Shown piece after piece: positions 54,163-63,045 of a stretch of 64,000 nt of DNA (the first letter of the stretch is position 1; the number at the start of each line of letters is the position of its first letter). The notes beneath the pieces are model-generated. The model was not told the DNA's origin and made no database searches. It was given only the letters and a program-made list of their open reading frames with translations. The position numbers were made by a program, and so were the translations under genes. The stretch is from positions 61,846 through 125,845 of the forward strand of contig CAYFIB010000004.1 in assembly GCA_964342855.1 (NCBI GenBank). The letters are read 5' to 3'. This DNA is from JBCBJX01 sp964342855 (GTDB taxonomy: Bacteria; Pseudomonadota; Alphaproteobacteria; Caulobacterales; Parvularculaceae).

Positions 54163-54664
54163 ATTTTTCTAACGCATCTAATCTCTGAACAACATATGCT
54201 GTTTGCTTTTGATAGGAGAATATAAAAAGCATGAGTAATACCAAATTTGACCAGAACATAAAAACAATACGCCTAGCTATCAAATTTTGGTCAATGTTTA
54301 TCGAGTAAAAAATAATAACTACAAACATATTTACCAGAAATAATGCCACTAATGTTCTGTACATATAGCTAGATTCAATAAGTGTATTTAGCAGGTCGTC
54401 ATTTGACGAAATTTGCACAGATGCAATTCGGCTGTATTCCGGAGGCTTTACAATTCCAAGTGACTTGAACATCGGCTCAATAATAATAGATCCAACTCTG
54501 CTGAGTATCAATCCGAAGAAGAAAAATGAAATAATATTCATTGCTATGTTGTTCTTGTCATAAAAATCATTATTAATATAATTCAGTAAATATACAAAAA
54601 TGGCTCCGGGGACAAAATTTGTAAGCAAATTATAAGAAGAAAAACTCTTGAATAGGTCATTCAT
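54122..54664 (-). CDS. Unrecognised membrane protein in AT-rich island
   Basis: The 180-residue protein is AT-rich and Ile/Asn/Phe-rich. It opens LFKSFSSYNLLTNFVPGAIFVYLL, then has helices at about residues 15-28, 42-62, 104-125 and 133-150, so four membrane segments are likely. The last 12 residues (RVATPEPRPER) come from reading antisense into the end of lysA. The Asn-Leu-Leu-x-N-x-x-PG start recalls small membrane proteins seen in genome-variable regions, but no function was recognised. No Shine-Dalgarno is evident before the ATG. The codon bias indicates a recent arrival. Confidence 0.62.
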   Translation of the reverse strand: MNDLFKSFSSYNLLTNFVPGAIFVYLLNYINNDFYDKNNIAMNIISFFFFGLILSRVGSIIIEPMFKSLGIVKPPEYSRIASVQISSNDDLLNTLIESSYMYRTLVALFLVNMFVVIIFYSINIDQNLIARRIVFMFWSNLVLLMLFIFSYQKQTAYVVQRLDALEKFNRVATPEPRPER

Positions 54665-54715
54665 TTTGAATCTAGAGCTTTGTGTGGTTCTATTATCCTA
54701 ACGTCTGCTCTATTC
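54155..54715. other. AT-rich island between lysA and the SYLF gene
   Basis: About 560 bp of AT-rich DNA begins at the lysA stop and ends near the 3' end of the SYLF gene. It holds only the membrane-protein ORF at 54122-54664. It resembles the insert at 37222-37722 in size and composition. No flanking repeats or recombinase were found. Confidence 0.7.
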
Positions 54716-54728
54716 GGTTTTTCCAGCC

Positions 54729-55427
54729 CTACCGGCTCTCCCGCTCCAGCGTTTCCACCGCGTCGATCAGCACGTTCGCGTGCGGATTGCTGACGGATTT
54801 GCGGCCGATGACGTCGTTCGGCGTGATGCGGGCGTCGTAGTATTTCTTGTTGCGGTCGTTGCGCGGTTTCACGACGGCGCCTTCGAGGTTGATGCCGCCG
54901 TAGAGGCCTTTGGCGCGGGTGAAGGCGAGAACGTCCGCCGTCTGCGCTTTCGCGCCGGCGCCGACCGGGCCCGCCGCGACGGAGACGTCGCCGCCAAATT
55001 TCACCGAAGAGCGCAGGAGCGAATCGACGCCCCGCGTGGTCATCACCATCATGACGGCTTCGGAGACTTCCGCGCCCGCCTGCAGGCCGAAGGTGACCGA
55101 GCCAATGGAATAGAAGGCCGGCTGGCCCCATTCGCCCGTCACCTGATCGCGCACGAGCAGCACGGCGTTGCCGCCGGAACCGCCCCAGATGAAGCCGGCT
55201 TTCACGATCTGCGGCGCGATGACGAGGGCTTTCGCCTTGTCCATGTTCGCGCGGACATAGCCGAGGTCCGGATCAGCGGCGAAGACCTGCAATGTCTTCG
55301 CGGCGCGCTCCACGGTCAGCTCAGGGCCGGTCGCGGTCGAGCTGGAGCCGGAGAAGGTGGAGCAGGCGGCGAGGGCGAGGGCCGCGGCGGCGAGGAAAAT
55401 CGGGCGAAGAATAATCGTGCGGATCAT
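54729..55427 (-). CDS. SYLF-domain lipoprotein (YSC84-like)
   Basis: The 232-residue protein has a signal peptide with lipobox LAAC (Cys22) and a Ser/Thr linker, then a SYLF/Ysc84 lipid-binding domain (KAKALVIAPQIVKAGFIWGGSGG, GEWGQPAFYSIGSVTFGLQAGAEVSEAVMMVM, AKAQTADVLAFTRAKGLYGGINLEGAVVKP). Such lipoproteins bind lipids in the envelope. A candidate CtrA box lies 66 bp upstream. The gene sits between lysA and TIGR02302, which are usually closer together. Confidence 0.87.
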   Translation of the reverse strand: MIRTIILRPIFLAAAALALAACSTFSGSSSTATGPELTVERAAKTLQVFAADPDLGYVRANMDKAKALVIAPQIVKAGFIWGGSGGNAVLLVRDQVTGEWGQPAFYSIGSVTFGLQAGAEVSEAVMMVMTTRGVDSLLRSSVKFGGDVSVAAGPVGAGAKAQTADVLAFTRAKGLYGGINLEGAVVKPRNDRNKKYYDARITPNDVIGRKSVSNPHANVLIDAVETLERESR

Positions 55428-55492
55428 GTCCGGACCCCTGAAGGTTGCGCGGGCGAACCATGTCAGGCGCGCGAGGCCGGGTCCAGCTATGG

Positions 55493-55507
55493 TTAATGAC
55501 CATTTAA
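55493..55507. promoter_or_regulatory. Candidate CtrA box (TTAA-N7-TTAA)
   Basis: TTAA-N7-TTAA at 55493-55507 is the full consensus of the CtrA cell-cycle regulator, and the flanking ATGGTTAA also matches the TTAACCAT half-site. It lies 66 bp upstream of the SYLF lipoprotein gene. Confidence 0.55.
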
Positions 55508-55538
55508 AGGCGCCGCAGAAGCGGCGGCCGCGCCGCTG

Positions 55539-55901
55539 TCAGAGCGTGAGGGCGAGGCGGATATTGTTGAAGACGAAGCCGCCGTTCACCAGCACCGCGA
55601 CGGAGAATATGCCGACGACGAAGCGGTGCGGGAACCAGAGCACCATCACCGAGACGAGCAGTTGCAGCGCGATTTTCGTTGGCACCCAGCCGACAAGCTC
55701 GCTCTCCATCATCGAGCGGATGACCGGGTTCGCCTCCACGCCGCCGGCGTTGATGGCCGAAATCGTGGACGCGATGTCGAGCAGGCCGATGACGTTATAG
55801 GTGATGATGACGGCGAGAGCCGCGATCCGCCCGCCCTGATCGCCGCGCGCTTCGCGGGCGCTGGCGACCAGATTGCGGCGTCGGCGGAGGCTCTTGAACA
55901 T
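55539..55901 (-). CDS. DUF5658-like small membrane protein
   Basis: The 120-residue protein has a basic start (FKSLRRRRN) and three hydrophobic helices. The first loop holds DIASTISAINAGGVEANPVIRSMMES, a pattern of DUF5658-type membrane proteins (NPxx after a short D/T-rich segment). It probably sits in the inner membrane. It lies upstream of the SYLF gene on the same strand and might share a transcript with it. Function unknown. Confidence 0.7.
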   Translation of the reverse strand: MFKSLRRRRNLVASAREARGDQGGRIAALAVIITYNVIGLLDIASTISAINAGGVEANPVIRSMMESELVGWVPTKIALQLLVSVMVLWFPHRFVVGIFSVAVLVNGGFVFNNIRLALTL

Positions 55902-56022
55902 CGTCGCGGCGTCTCTTTCGGGAGGTTGCCTGCATTTGCTTAAACCCCGGCGGTTACCGTTCGGTAAGGCCGGAACGCTTCCTGTTTTGCCCGCGCCCGG
56001 CCCCGGCTAGTTTGCAGAGACG

Positions 56023-58479
56023 ATGACCGACCCTTCCGACACCCCGCGCGTCGCGCCGACGGACGCGCCCCGCGCGCTCGCGCACGCCGCGGCGCGGCTC
56101 GCCGTCTGGGTCGAGACCCTCGGCCCGGCGCTCGGTCCGGCGCTGCTCGGCTGGGCGGCGTTCATCACGTGCGCGTGGCTCGGCGTATTCGCCGCGGTTC
56201 CCGGCCCCGGCTGGCTGGCTCCGATGATCGCGCTCCTCGGGCTGGCGCTCGCGACGTCGGTCAGCGCGCGGCGGCTGATGCGGATCGCGAAACCCGCCGA
56301 AGGTGCCGCGCTTCGCCGCGTGGAGCGCGATGCGGGCGTCGCGCGGCGCAGTCTTTTTCATCTCGAGGATCAGCCGGTCGGCGCGTTGACGCCGCTTGCG
56401 GAGGCGCTCTGGCGAGAATCGCAGAGCCGGGCGGCGGCGGAACGTAAAAAACGCCGCCTGCGCGCCGCGCGCATCAATTGGCGGCGGATCGACCCGCACG
56501 GCATGCGCTGGGCGGCCCTGCTCGCGCTCGGCGTCGCGGGCGTCGTCGCGGGCGATGCGCGGCTCGCGCGACTGGGCGACGCGCTCAGCCTCGCGCCGGA
56601 CCGAACGGGCTTGCGTGTGGACGCGTGGATCGAGCCGCCGTCCTATACCGGTCGCGCGCCGGTGGCCGTTGATTGGAGTGCGGACGACCCCATCGCGACG
56701 CCGCAGGGCTCGCGCGTGCGCGTCGCTGTCGGCGGCGCCGATCGCGCGCCCACCCTGCGCGCGCCGGGCGTCGCCGTGCGGCTCGCCAAACGTGGCGGCG
56801 GCCATGCGGGCGATGCGGAGATCCGCGAGAGCGGACGCCTCAGCCTGGCAGGCCGGTCGGTCGAGATCCGCGTGACGCCGGACGAACCGCCGCGCGCGGC
56901 TTTTGTAGGCGATCCGGAGACGGACGAGACCGGCGCACTGCTGCTGCCGATCTTTCTCGACGACGATTACGCCGTCATAGCCTCGCGTCTCATCGTGCGC
57001 CTCGCGCCCGGCCAGTCCCTCGGGCCCGATCAGCCGAAGATCGGGGAGCGTTCCCTGCGCGCGGAAGAGGTTTTTCCGCTCACCGCCCGTAAAGGCGACC
57101 GCCTCGCGAAGCTCGACGCCGTGGAACATCCGTGGGCGGGGCTTGAAGCGACGGCGCGGCTCGTCGCCGTCGACGCGGCGGGGCAGGAGGGCGCCTCCGA
57201 GCCGATGCGCATCACCCTGCCGGAGCGGGCGTTCCAGACCCTGCCCGCGCAGGCGATGATCGAACAGCGCCGCGTTCTCGCTGTCGCGGAAGACGACTGG
57301 AGCCGACCGGCGCGCGCATTCAACGCCATCGCCATCGCGCCGGAGATTTTCGCCGAGAGCTATGGCGAACACCTGCAGCTGCGCCGCGCCTTCTGGCGGA
57401 CCATGAACGGACCCGTCGATCAGCCTGCGGAAGGCGGCGGCTTCGAGGACGTCGTCTCCGATCTCTGGTCGCTGGCGCTGAGCTTTGAAGACGGCGCCGT
57501 CGAAACCGCGCGCCGGGCCCTGGAAGCGGCGAAGGAGGCCCTGCGCGACGCGCTGGAGCGGGGCGCGCCGCAGGCGGAGATCGAAGGTCTCGTGGAGCAG
57601 CTGCGCCGCGCCATGGCGAACTACATCGCCGCGCTCGAAGCCTCCGGTCAGGAGCCGGGCGACGACAGCGCCGCCGGTGATGTGATGAGCCCGGACGAAC
57701 TGGAAGAACGCCTGCGCCAGATCGAAGAACTGTCGCGCGCGGGCGAAGGCCGCGAAGCGCGCGACGTGCTCGCCGAGCTGTCGGAGCTTCTGGACGCGCT
57801 GCAGTCGCGCTCGGCGTCCAGCGCCGGTGAAGGCGGCGAGGGCGAAGGCGGCGAAGGCGAACAGGACCCGGAAAAAGAAGCCCTGAATGAGCTTGGCGAC
57901 CTCATCGCCCGTCAGCGCGCCCTCGCGGACGAGACGTACGCCGAAGAAAACGCACCGCCGGTGGGGCCAGAGGCGCGCGCGTCAGCGGGCGAGCGTCAGG
58001 GCGATCTCGCCGGGCGCCAGTCGGACGTCGCCGATGATGCGGGCGCGGCGAGCGACGGGCTCGGCGCGTTCAGCCGCGACGCCGCCGACGCCGTGGAACG
58101 CGCGCGCGAGGCGATGGCCGCAGCGGCGGACGCCCTGAGCGACGGCGAACCCGGCGCGGCCGGCGCCGCGCAGCAGGAAGCCCTCGACGAATTGCGCGCG
58201 GCCGCCGCGGCGGTCACTGAAGAAGCGGACCGGCGCCGACAGGCGGAGGGCGAGGGCGCAGCCGGCGGGGAAGGCGGCTCGCGCGGCGAGCGGGCGGGCG
58301 GCGTGCGCGATCCGCTCGGGCGTCCGGTCGGTCGCGGCCCCGGTCAGCCGAACGGGCTGGAAGCCACCCGCGCGGAACGCGCTCGCGAGCTTCTGAACCA
58401 GTTGCGCGACCGGCTGGCGGACCCGGATATCTCCCCGGAAGAGCGCGCCTATATCGAGCGGCTGCTGCGCCGGTTCTGA
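56023..58479 (+). CDS. TIGR02302 (DUF4175) family membrane protein
   Basis: The 818-residue protein matches the alphaproteobacterial TIGR02302 family in length and layout. Two N-terminal helices (about residues 45-85) are followed by a further helix near 165-185. A large extracytoplasmic region ends in long Glu/Ala/Gln-rich, coiled-coil and low-complexity stretches (GEGGEGEGGEGEQDPEKE near residue 610). The C-terminus is ARELLNQLRDRLADPDISPEERAYIERLLRRF. The function is unknown. It follows lysA in many relatives, and precedes two paralogous exported proteins here. Confidence 0.9.
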   Translation: MTDPSDTPRVAPTDAPRALAHAAARLAVWVETLGPALGPALLGWAAFITCAWLGVFAAVPGPGWLAPMIALLGLALATSVSARRLMRIAKPAEGAALRRVERDAGVARRSLFHLEDQPVGALTPLAEALWRESQSRAAAERKKRRLRAARINWRRIDPHGMRWAALLALGVAGVVAGDARLARLGDALSLAPDRTGLRVDAWIEPPSYTGRAPVAVDWSADDPIATPQGSRVRVAVGGADRAPTLRAPGVAVRLAKRGGGHAGDAEIRESGRLSLAGRSVEIRVTPDEPPRAAFVGDPETDETGALLLPIFLDDDYAVIASRLIVRLAPGQSLGPDQPKIGERSLRAEEVFPLTARKGDRLAKLDAVEHPWAGLEATARLVAVDAAGQEGASEPMRITLPERAFQTLPAQAMIEQRRVLAVAEDDWSRPARAFNAIAIAPEIFAESYGEHLQLRRAFWRTMNGPVDQPAEGGGFEDVVSDLWSLALSFEDGAVETARRALEAAKEALRDALERGAPQAEIEGLVEQLRRAMANYIAALEASGQEPGDDSAAGDVMSPDELEERLRQIEELSRAGEGREARDVLAELSELLDALQSRSASSAGEGGEGEGGEGEQDPEKEALNELGDLIARQRALADETYAEENAPPVGPEARASAGERQGDLAGRQSDVADDAGAASDGLGAFSRDAADAVERAREAMAAAADALSDGEPGAAGAAQQEALDELRAAAAAVTEEADRRRQAEGEGAAGGEGGSRGERAGGVRDPLGRPVGRGPGQPNGLEATRAERARELLNQLRDRLADPDISPEERAYIERLLRRF

Positions 58480-58551
58480 CCGCGGCGCGGCGTGACACCG
58501 GCGCCCGGCCCGGGCTAGGTTCCGCCGGTATTCAGGCCGCCGCGCCAATCA

Positions 58552-58587
58552 GGCGCCTAAGACGGCGCCCAGAACGGCGCCAAGGGG
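58552..58587. repeat. Three imperfect 12-bp repeats before the lipoprotein gene
   Basis: GGCGCC-led units start at 58552, 58564 and 58576 (period 12), directly before the AGGGGAATTCC Shine-Dalgarno region of the gene at 58594. Confidence 0.7.
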
Positions 58588-58593
58588 AATTCC

Positions 58594-60399
58594 ATGTCAC
58601 GCACTCGCGTTCTGCTCGCGGCCACCGCCGCCCTTGCTCTCGTTGTCGGCTGCGGCAAGAAACAGGAAGCCGCCGGCGACTTCGACGGCGTGCTCGACGC
58701 CGCCTATGTGAACGCCGCCTCGGAAGCCGTGGACCTCGCCGCGCTCGCCGAAGCGATCGAGGCGCTGACCGGCGTCGCGGTCGAATACGGCGCGAGCAAA
58801 CGCGACGAGAAAACGGGCGCGACGGTGGTGGAAGACCTCCGCTTCTTCGTGCGCGACTATCCGGACGGCGCGATCGTCGTCGACGAAACGCTCCTCTGGG
58901 ACATTGACGCCGCGGCCGTCGCGGCGCTCGCCGCGGGCGAAGCCGAAGGCGTCGCCGCCGTCGCAGACCGCGCGCTCTTCATCGGCCTCAAGAGCGAAGG
59001 CGTGAAGCTCGGCGACGCGGACATCGCGATCTCCGCCGCCCGCATCGGCATCGACGATCTGGCCCTGCGCGCCGTGGAGCGGGCCAAAGGGCCGGAAGAC
59101 GCCCCGGCGCTCGGACTTCTCTCCGGCTACGCCGCGCTGGCGCTCGCCATGGACTATGCCGAATACGCGGTCGCGGACGCGGCTTTCTCCGGCACGGATG
59201 CGGAGACGGGCGGCTCGATCGCCTACGCGATTGAGTACTCGAACGCCAAAGGCGTCAGCGCCGGGACGATCAAAGAGACGTCCATGCGCGGCCTGACGAG
59301 CACGATCATCGGCGCCGGCGCCGACGCGCTGGAAGGGCTCGAAGACGAGATCGCCGCTGATGCGGACGCCGCCGCCGCGGTGCTGCAGGGCGTCACCGCC
59401 ATCTACAGCGAAAATTTCGTCCGCATGTCGACGGCGAGCTATCCGAAAGGCTCGAAGCTGACCTCGGCGGTCGAGACCTTCACTTGGAAGGACATCGACA
59501 TGGCGGGCGGCCTCGCCTGGCTTGCGAAGCTGGAAGTGCCGCCGGTGACCGAGACGGAGCTGATGGACTTCGGCTCCTACACGTCCACCAATCAGACCTC
59601 GACCTATAACGGCCAGCCCTTCTTCACCGTCGCCGAACAGGAAGGGATCGCCAACGATTTCCACTGGCTCATCCCGTCGGACATTCGCGGCGTCGCCAAG
59701 GGCGTCTCGATCCATATCGCGACCTTCCTCGACATGACGCTGGAGCAGCAGCGCGAACTCGGCGAGCTTGGCGAGGACGAACTGCTCGCGGTTGAAACCC
59801 AGTTCGCCGAGGCGAAGGCGATGGTTGAGAAGCTCGGCCTCAGCGTCGTCAATTTCGACGGTGACTTCGCCTGGGCGTTCGACGGCGCGAGCGGCGACGC
59901 GCAGCTCGACTACACGATCGACGCGCCGGATCTCCTCGTTTACGACGATCTGTACTCCGTCAGCGGACCGACGCTTGAAGCGTGGGCGGCCTACGCCGAA
60001 GGCGGGTTCGACGAGACCGATCAGGCGGCGCTTCTCGACGAGCTGGAGGTCAAGAAATACCGCACCGCCATCACGGACCGCACGCTGATCGACAAGGCGC
60101 TTATCATCGCCGCTGAGCAGATGGGCGCGACGCCGGAAGACGTGCGCATCTCGGCGCCGGCGATGATCCGCGTTTCGGGCGCGCAGCTCGCCTCCATGGA
60201 CCCGCGTCTGCCGCAGTTCGTGGAAGCTGTCGCGGCCTGGGTGGAGCTCGGCGGCACGCTGACGGTCTCCGCCGAGCCGGCCGAGCCGCAGTCGCTCGCG
60301 GCCATCATCGCGGCGGGTCAGGGTAATCCGATCGCGCTGATCGATCTTCTGAACATCGCGGTCACGCAAACCGGCGGCGAGGAGAAAGCCGCCGAATAG
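58594..60399 (+). CDS. Exported lipoprotein, paralogue of the next gene
   Basis: The 601-residue acidic, Ala-rich lipoprotein has signal peptide and lipobox VVGC (Cys20) followed by GKKQEAAGDF. The mature chain is repetitive beta-alpha, including TWKDIDMAGGLAWLAKLEVPP and a C-terminal region DRTLIDKALIIAAEQMG, PEDVRI, PQFVEAVAAWVELGGTLTVS. This C-terminal region aligns with that of the following gene. No known family was recognised; the pattern recalls AsmA/YdgA-like periplasmic proteins. It lies 114 bp after TIGR02302. Confidence 0.75.
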   Translation: MSRTRVLLAATAALALVVGCGKKQEAAGDFDGVLDAAYVNAASEAVDLAALAEAIEALTGVAVEYGASKRDEKTGATVVEDLRFFVRDYPDGAIVVDETLLWDIDAAAVAALAAGEAEGVAAVADRALFIGLKSEGVKLGDADIAISAARIGIDDLALRAVERAKGPEDAPALGLLSGYAALALAMDYAEYAVADAAFSGTDAETGGSIAYAIEYSNAKGVSAGTIKETSMRGLTSTIIGAGADALEGLEDEIAADADAAAAVLQGVTAIYSENFVRMSTASYPKGSKLTSAVETFTWKDIDMAGGLAWLAKLEVPPVTETELMDFGSYTSTNQTSTYNGQPFFTVAEQEGIANDFHWLIPSDIRGVAKGVSIHIATFLDMTLEQQRELGELGEDELLAVETQFAEAKAMVEKLGLSVVNFDGDFAWAFDGASGDAQLDYTIDAPDLLVYDDLYSVSGPTLEAWAAYAEGGFDETDQAALLDELEVKKYRTAITDRTLIDKALIIAAEQMGATPEDVRISAPAMIRVSGAQLASMDPRLPQFVEAVAAWVELGGTLTVSAEPAEPQSLAAIIAAGQGNPIALIDLLNIAVTQTGGEEKAAE

Positions 60400-60421
60400 G
60401 GAAAACGCCACGGGGGGCGAT

Positions 60422-61936
60422 ATGGGGCGAAAGTGGATCACGGCGGCGGTCGCGGCGATGACGGTGATGATGCTGGCGGCGCCGGCGTCGGCGCAGCTCG
60501 CGCGTCTGTTCGACGCGCTTCCCGTGGGCGAACTGGTCCGGCGCCTCGTCGGCGATCTCGTGCAGGTGCGCGAAGTTCGGCTCGATCAGTACACCGGCGA
60601 TCTCATCCTCGAAGAGCTTGAGTTCGTCGGGTTCGCGGATTCCGGCATCGTCCTGCGCGCAAAAGAAGCGCGCATCACCGGCGTGACGGCGCGCGATCTC
60701 GCCCAGATCGTCGGCGGGGCCGCGCCGAAAGATGTTCTCAACATCGAGAAAGTGACGCTCACGGACGTCGTCGCGAGCGGCGCCAACGGCTGGTCGGCCC
60801 GTATCGGCGATATTCTGCTGACGGACCCGCTGCTGCCGCCCGCCGCTAAACCCTTCGACCGGCGACAGCTCGGGCGCGCGCTCGTTCTCACCTCATGGTC
60901 GCGGGCGCAATTCGACGAGGCGAGCATCGATTTCCGGAATACCGCCACGGGCGGGCGCTGGGCGCTGCGCGCCGATCAGATCGCCTTCGGCGGCCTGTCG
61001 CGGGGCGTCCTGAGCTACGCCAGCATGGACCGGGCGGCCTACGCCTCGGAGCGCCCGCGCCAAGGCGGCGGCGCGGCCCGGCGCCTTGGGCATGAATCGC
61101 GGACCATCGCTTTTCAGAACCTCGACATCCGTTCGTTCGCGGGCGTCCTGATCAACGGCGGTTCGCCGCGCGATCTCAATGCGCGGATCGTTTTTGAGAG
61201 CGCGTTCATCGAGGGCGAGAAGGTGCTGCTCGGCGAGCGCGCGATCTGGTCATCGACGACGGCAAATATCGGGCGGACAGTGGTCGGCGGCGGCGCGCCG
61301 GAAGTGCTGCAGGGAAAATGGCAGGGCGCGCGGCTGCATCTCGCCGACATGTTCGAGGCGATCTCGGAAAGTTCGCGGACGCCGAGCGGGCAGGCGGAGT
61401 ATAAAAGCGCTGCTGATCTCGCACGCTATGTGGAGCTGACGGAGATCCCGGTGGACGCGTCCGGCGGGCTCCGGCGCAACCCGCAATCGGGCGCGTTCAA
61501 TATCGACTTCAAAATGGGGTCCGCCGGTCTGGTGGACATGTCGGTGTTCATCTCCGGCCTCGGCGCGGACCGTGCGAGCGGCCAGAACGGGTCGCGCATC
61601 GGCTTTTTCGATCTCGATATCGCGGACCGCACGCTCATCGAGCGTTCAATGATCGCGGCGGCGCGCCGGTCCGGGAAGGCGCCGTCCGAGGAGCGCGCGC
61701 TGATGCCGGATCGCATTCGCGCGGCGACCAGCGGCATCGTCGCAAAAGAGCCGCAGCTCGCGCCCGCCGTCGATGCGGCGGCGGGATGGATCGAGGAAGG
61801 CGGCGTTCTGAAGATCCGTACGCGGTTCAGTCCGCCCGCGACGCTCGCCCAAATATCCGCCGCGCGCGATGAGGGCGCGGCCCGATTCGCTGAGACAGCC
61901 AATCTGGAGGCGTATCGCGAGCCGAATTCGCCATAG
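60422..61936 (+). CDS. Exported protein, paralogue of the previous gene
   Basis: The 504-residue protein has a cleavable signal peptide ending in PASAQ. It is beta-rich with repeated LxxxxLE(F/V) strands (VREVRLDQYTGDLILEELEFVGFAD, AKEARITGVTARDL) resembling AsmA/DUF945-like proteins. Its C-terminal ADRTLIERSMIAAARRSG, LAPAVDAAAGWIEEGGVLKI aligns with the C-terminus of the upstream lipoprotein. The two are 22 bases apart and co-transcribed. One is lipid-anchored and the other soluble or periplasmic, so they may form a complex. Unknown function. Confidence 0.75.
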   Translation: MGRKWITAAVAAMTVMMLAAPASAQLARLFDALPVGELVRRLVGDLVQVREVRLDQYTGDLILEELEFVGFADSGIVLRAKEARITGVTARDLAQIVGGAAPKDVLNIEKVTLTDVVASGANGWSARIGDILLTDPLLPPAAKPFDRRQLGRALVLTSWSRAQFDEASIDFRNTATGGRWALRADQIAFGGLSRGVLSYASMDRAAYASERPRQGGGAARRLGHESRTIAFQNLDIRSFAGVLINGGSPRDLNARIVFESAFIEGEKVLLGERAIWSSTTANIGRTVVGGGAPEVLQGKWQGARLHLADMFEAISESSRTPSGQAEYKSAADLARYVELTEIPVDASGGLRRNPQSGAFNIDFKMGSAGLVDMSVFISGLGADRASGQNGSRIGFFDLDIADRTLIERSMIAAARRSGKAPSEERALMPDRIRAATSGIVAKEPQLAPAVDAAAGWIEEGGVLKIRTRFSPPATLAQISAARDEGAARFAETANLEAYREPNSP

Positions 61937-61950
61937 GTTCCGTTTGAGGC

Positions 61951-62829
61951 TTAGCGCGTCGGTTTGGGGACGTCGCCGCGATAGTCGTAGAAGCCGCGGC
62001 CCGTCTTGCGCCCGAGCCAACCGGCCTCGACATATTTCACGAGCAACGGGCACGGACGGTATTTCGAATCCGCCAGACCCTCGTACAGCACCTGCATGAT
62101 GGAGAGGCAGGTGTCGAGGCCGATGAAGTCGGCGAGCTCCAGCGGTCCCATCGGGTGGTTCGCGCCGAGCTTCAGGCCCGTATCGATGCCGTCGACCGTG
62201 CCGACGCCCTCATAGAGCGTGTAGATCGCTTCGTTGATCATCGGCATGAGGACGCGGTTGACGATGAAGGCCGGGAAGTCTTCGGAGACCGCCATCTGCT
62301 TGCCGAGACGGTTCACCAGCCCGACGCCCGCGTCGAACGTCTCCTGCGAGGTCGCGATGCCGCGGATGACCTCGACCAGCTTCATCACCGGCACCGGGTT
62401 CATGAAGTGCAGTCCGATGAACTTCTCCGGCCGGTCCGTCGAGGAGGCGAGGCCGGTGATGGAGATCGACGACGTATTGGTCGCGACGATGGCGTCGGCG
62501 GTAAGGTGCGGGCAGAGATCGGCGAAGATCTTTTTCTTCAGGTCTGCATTCTCGGTGGCGGCCTCGATCACGAGATCGCAGGCGCCGAGATTGGCGAGGT
62601 TCGGCGCGGCGGAAATGCGGGCGAGGGTCGCCGTCATTTCCTCATCGGAGATTTTGCCCTTGGCCGCCTGTCGGCCGAGATTGGTCTCGATGATTGCTTT
62701 CGCCGCGTCGATGCGGCTCGCGTCGATGTCGTTCAGGCGGACGTCATATCCGGCGAGGGCGCACACATGCGCGATGCCGTTTCCCATCTGTCCGGCGCCG
62801 ATGACGCCGATGGTGGTGAGGGTGGTCAT
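61951..62829 (-). CDS. hbd: 3-hydroxybutyryl-CoA dehydrogenase
   Basis: The 292-residue enzyme has the NAD-binding GAGQMGNGIAHVCALAGYDV, EAATENADLKKKIFADL, the catalytic-loop FIGLHFMNPVPVMKLVEVI (His), DFPAFIVNRVLMPMINEA and the C-terminal domain NHPMGPLELADFIGLDTCL. It oxidises L-3-hydroxybutyryl-CoA. It commonly follows etfB-etfA in alphaproteobacteria; here a DUF4760 gene and a tiny-ORF region lie between it and etfA. Contrast with the (R)-specific phaB in the same window. Confidence 0.95.
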   Translation of the reverse strand: MTTLTTIGVIGAGQMGNGIAHVCALAGYDVRLNDIDASRIDAAKAIIETNLGRQAAKGKISDEEMTATLARISAAPNLANLGACDLVIEAATENADLKKKIFADLCPHLTADAIVATNTSSISITGLASSTDRPEKFIGLHFMNPVPVMKLVEVIRGIATSQETFDAGVGLVNRLGKQMAVSEDFPAFIVNRVLMPMINEAIYTLYEGVGTVDGIDTGLKLGANHPMGPLELADFIGLDTCLSIMQVLYEGLADSKYRPCPLLVKYVEAGWLGRKTGRGFYDYRGDVPKPTR

Positions 62830-63045
62830 ATTCGGCCTTGATTAAGTCGGCTTCGGAATGATCGGAGTAGAGCAGCGTCGTGGGTGCGTCGCAATGCAAG
62901 GCGGAGCGGCCCGTTGCGCGCGCAGTGTCGCGGTCCTGATGAGCGCTGGCGAATGGCAACCATAGAGAAAAATTAACCCCAAAGGTTGTAATTTTATATG
63001 GTCACGCCAATATGCGCGCGTCTCAGTGCGATTGGCGGGGGCGAG

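Noticed and set aside
58597..60441. Minus-strand frame of 614 codons opposite the exported lipoprotein
   Set aside because: Shadow of the signal-peptide-bearing plus-strand gene; composition is Arg/Asp/Val shadow-like.
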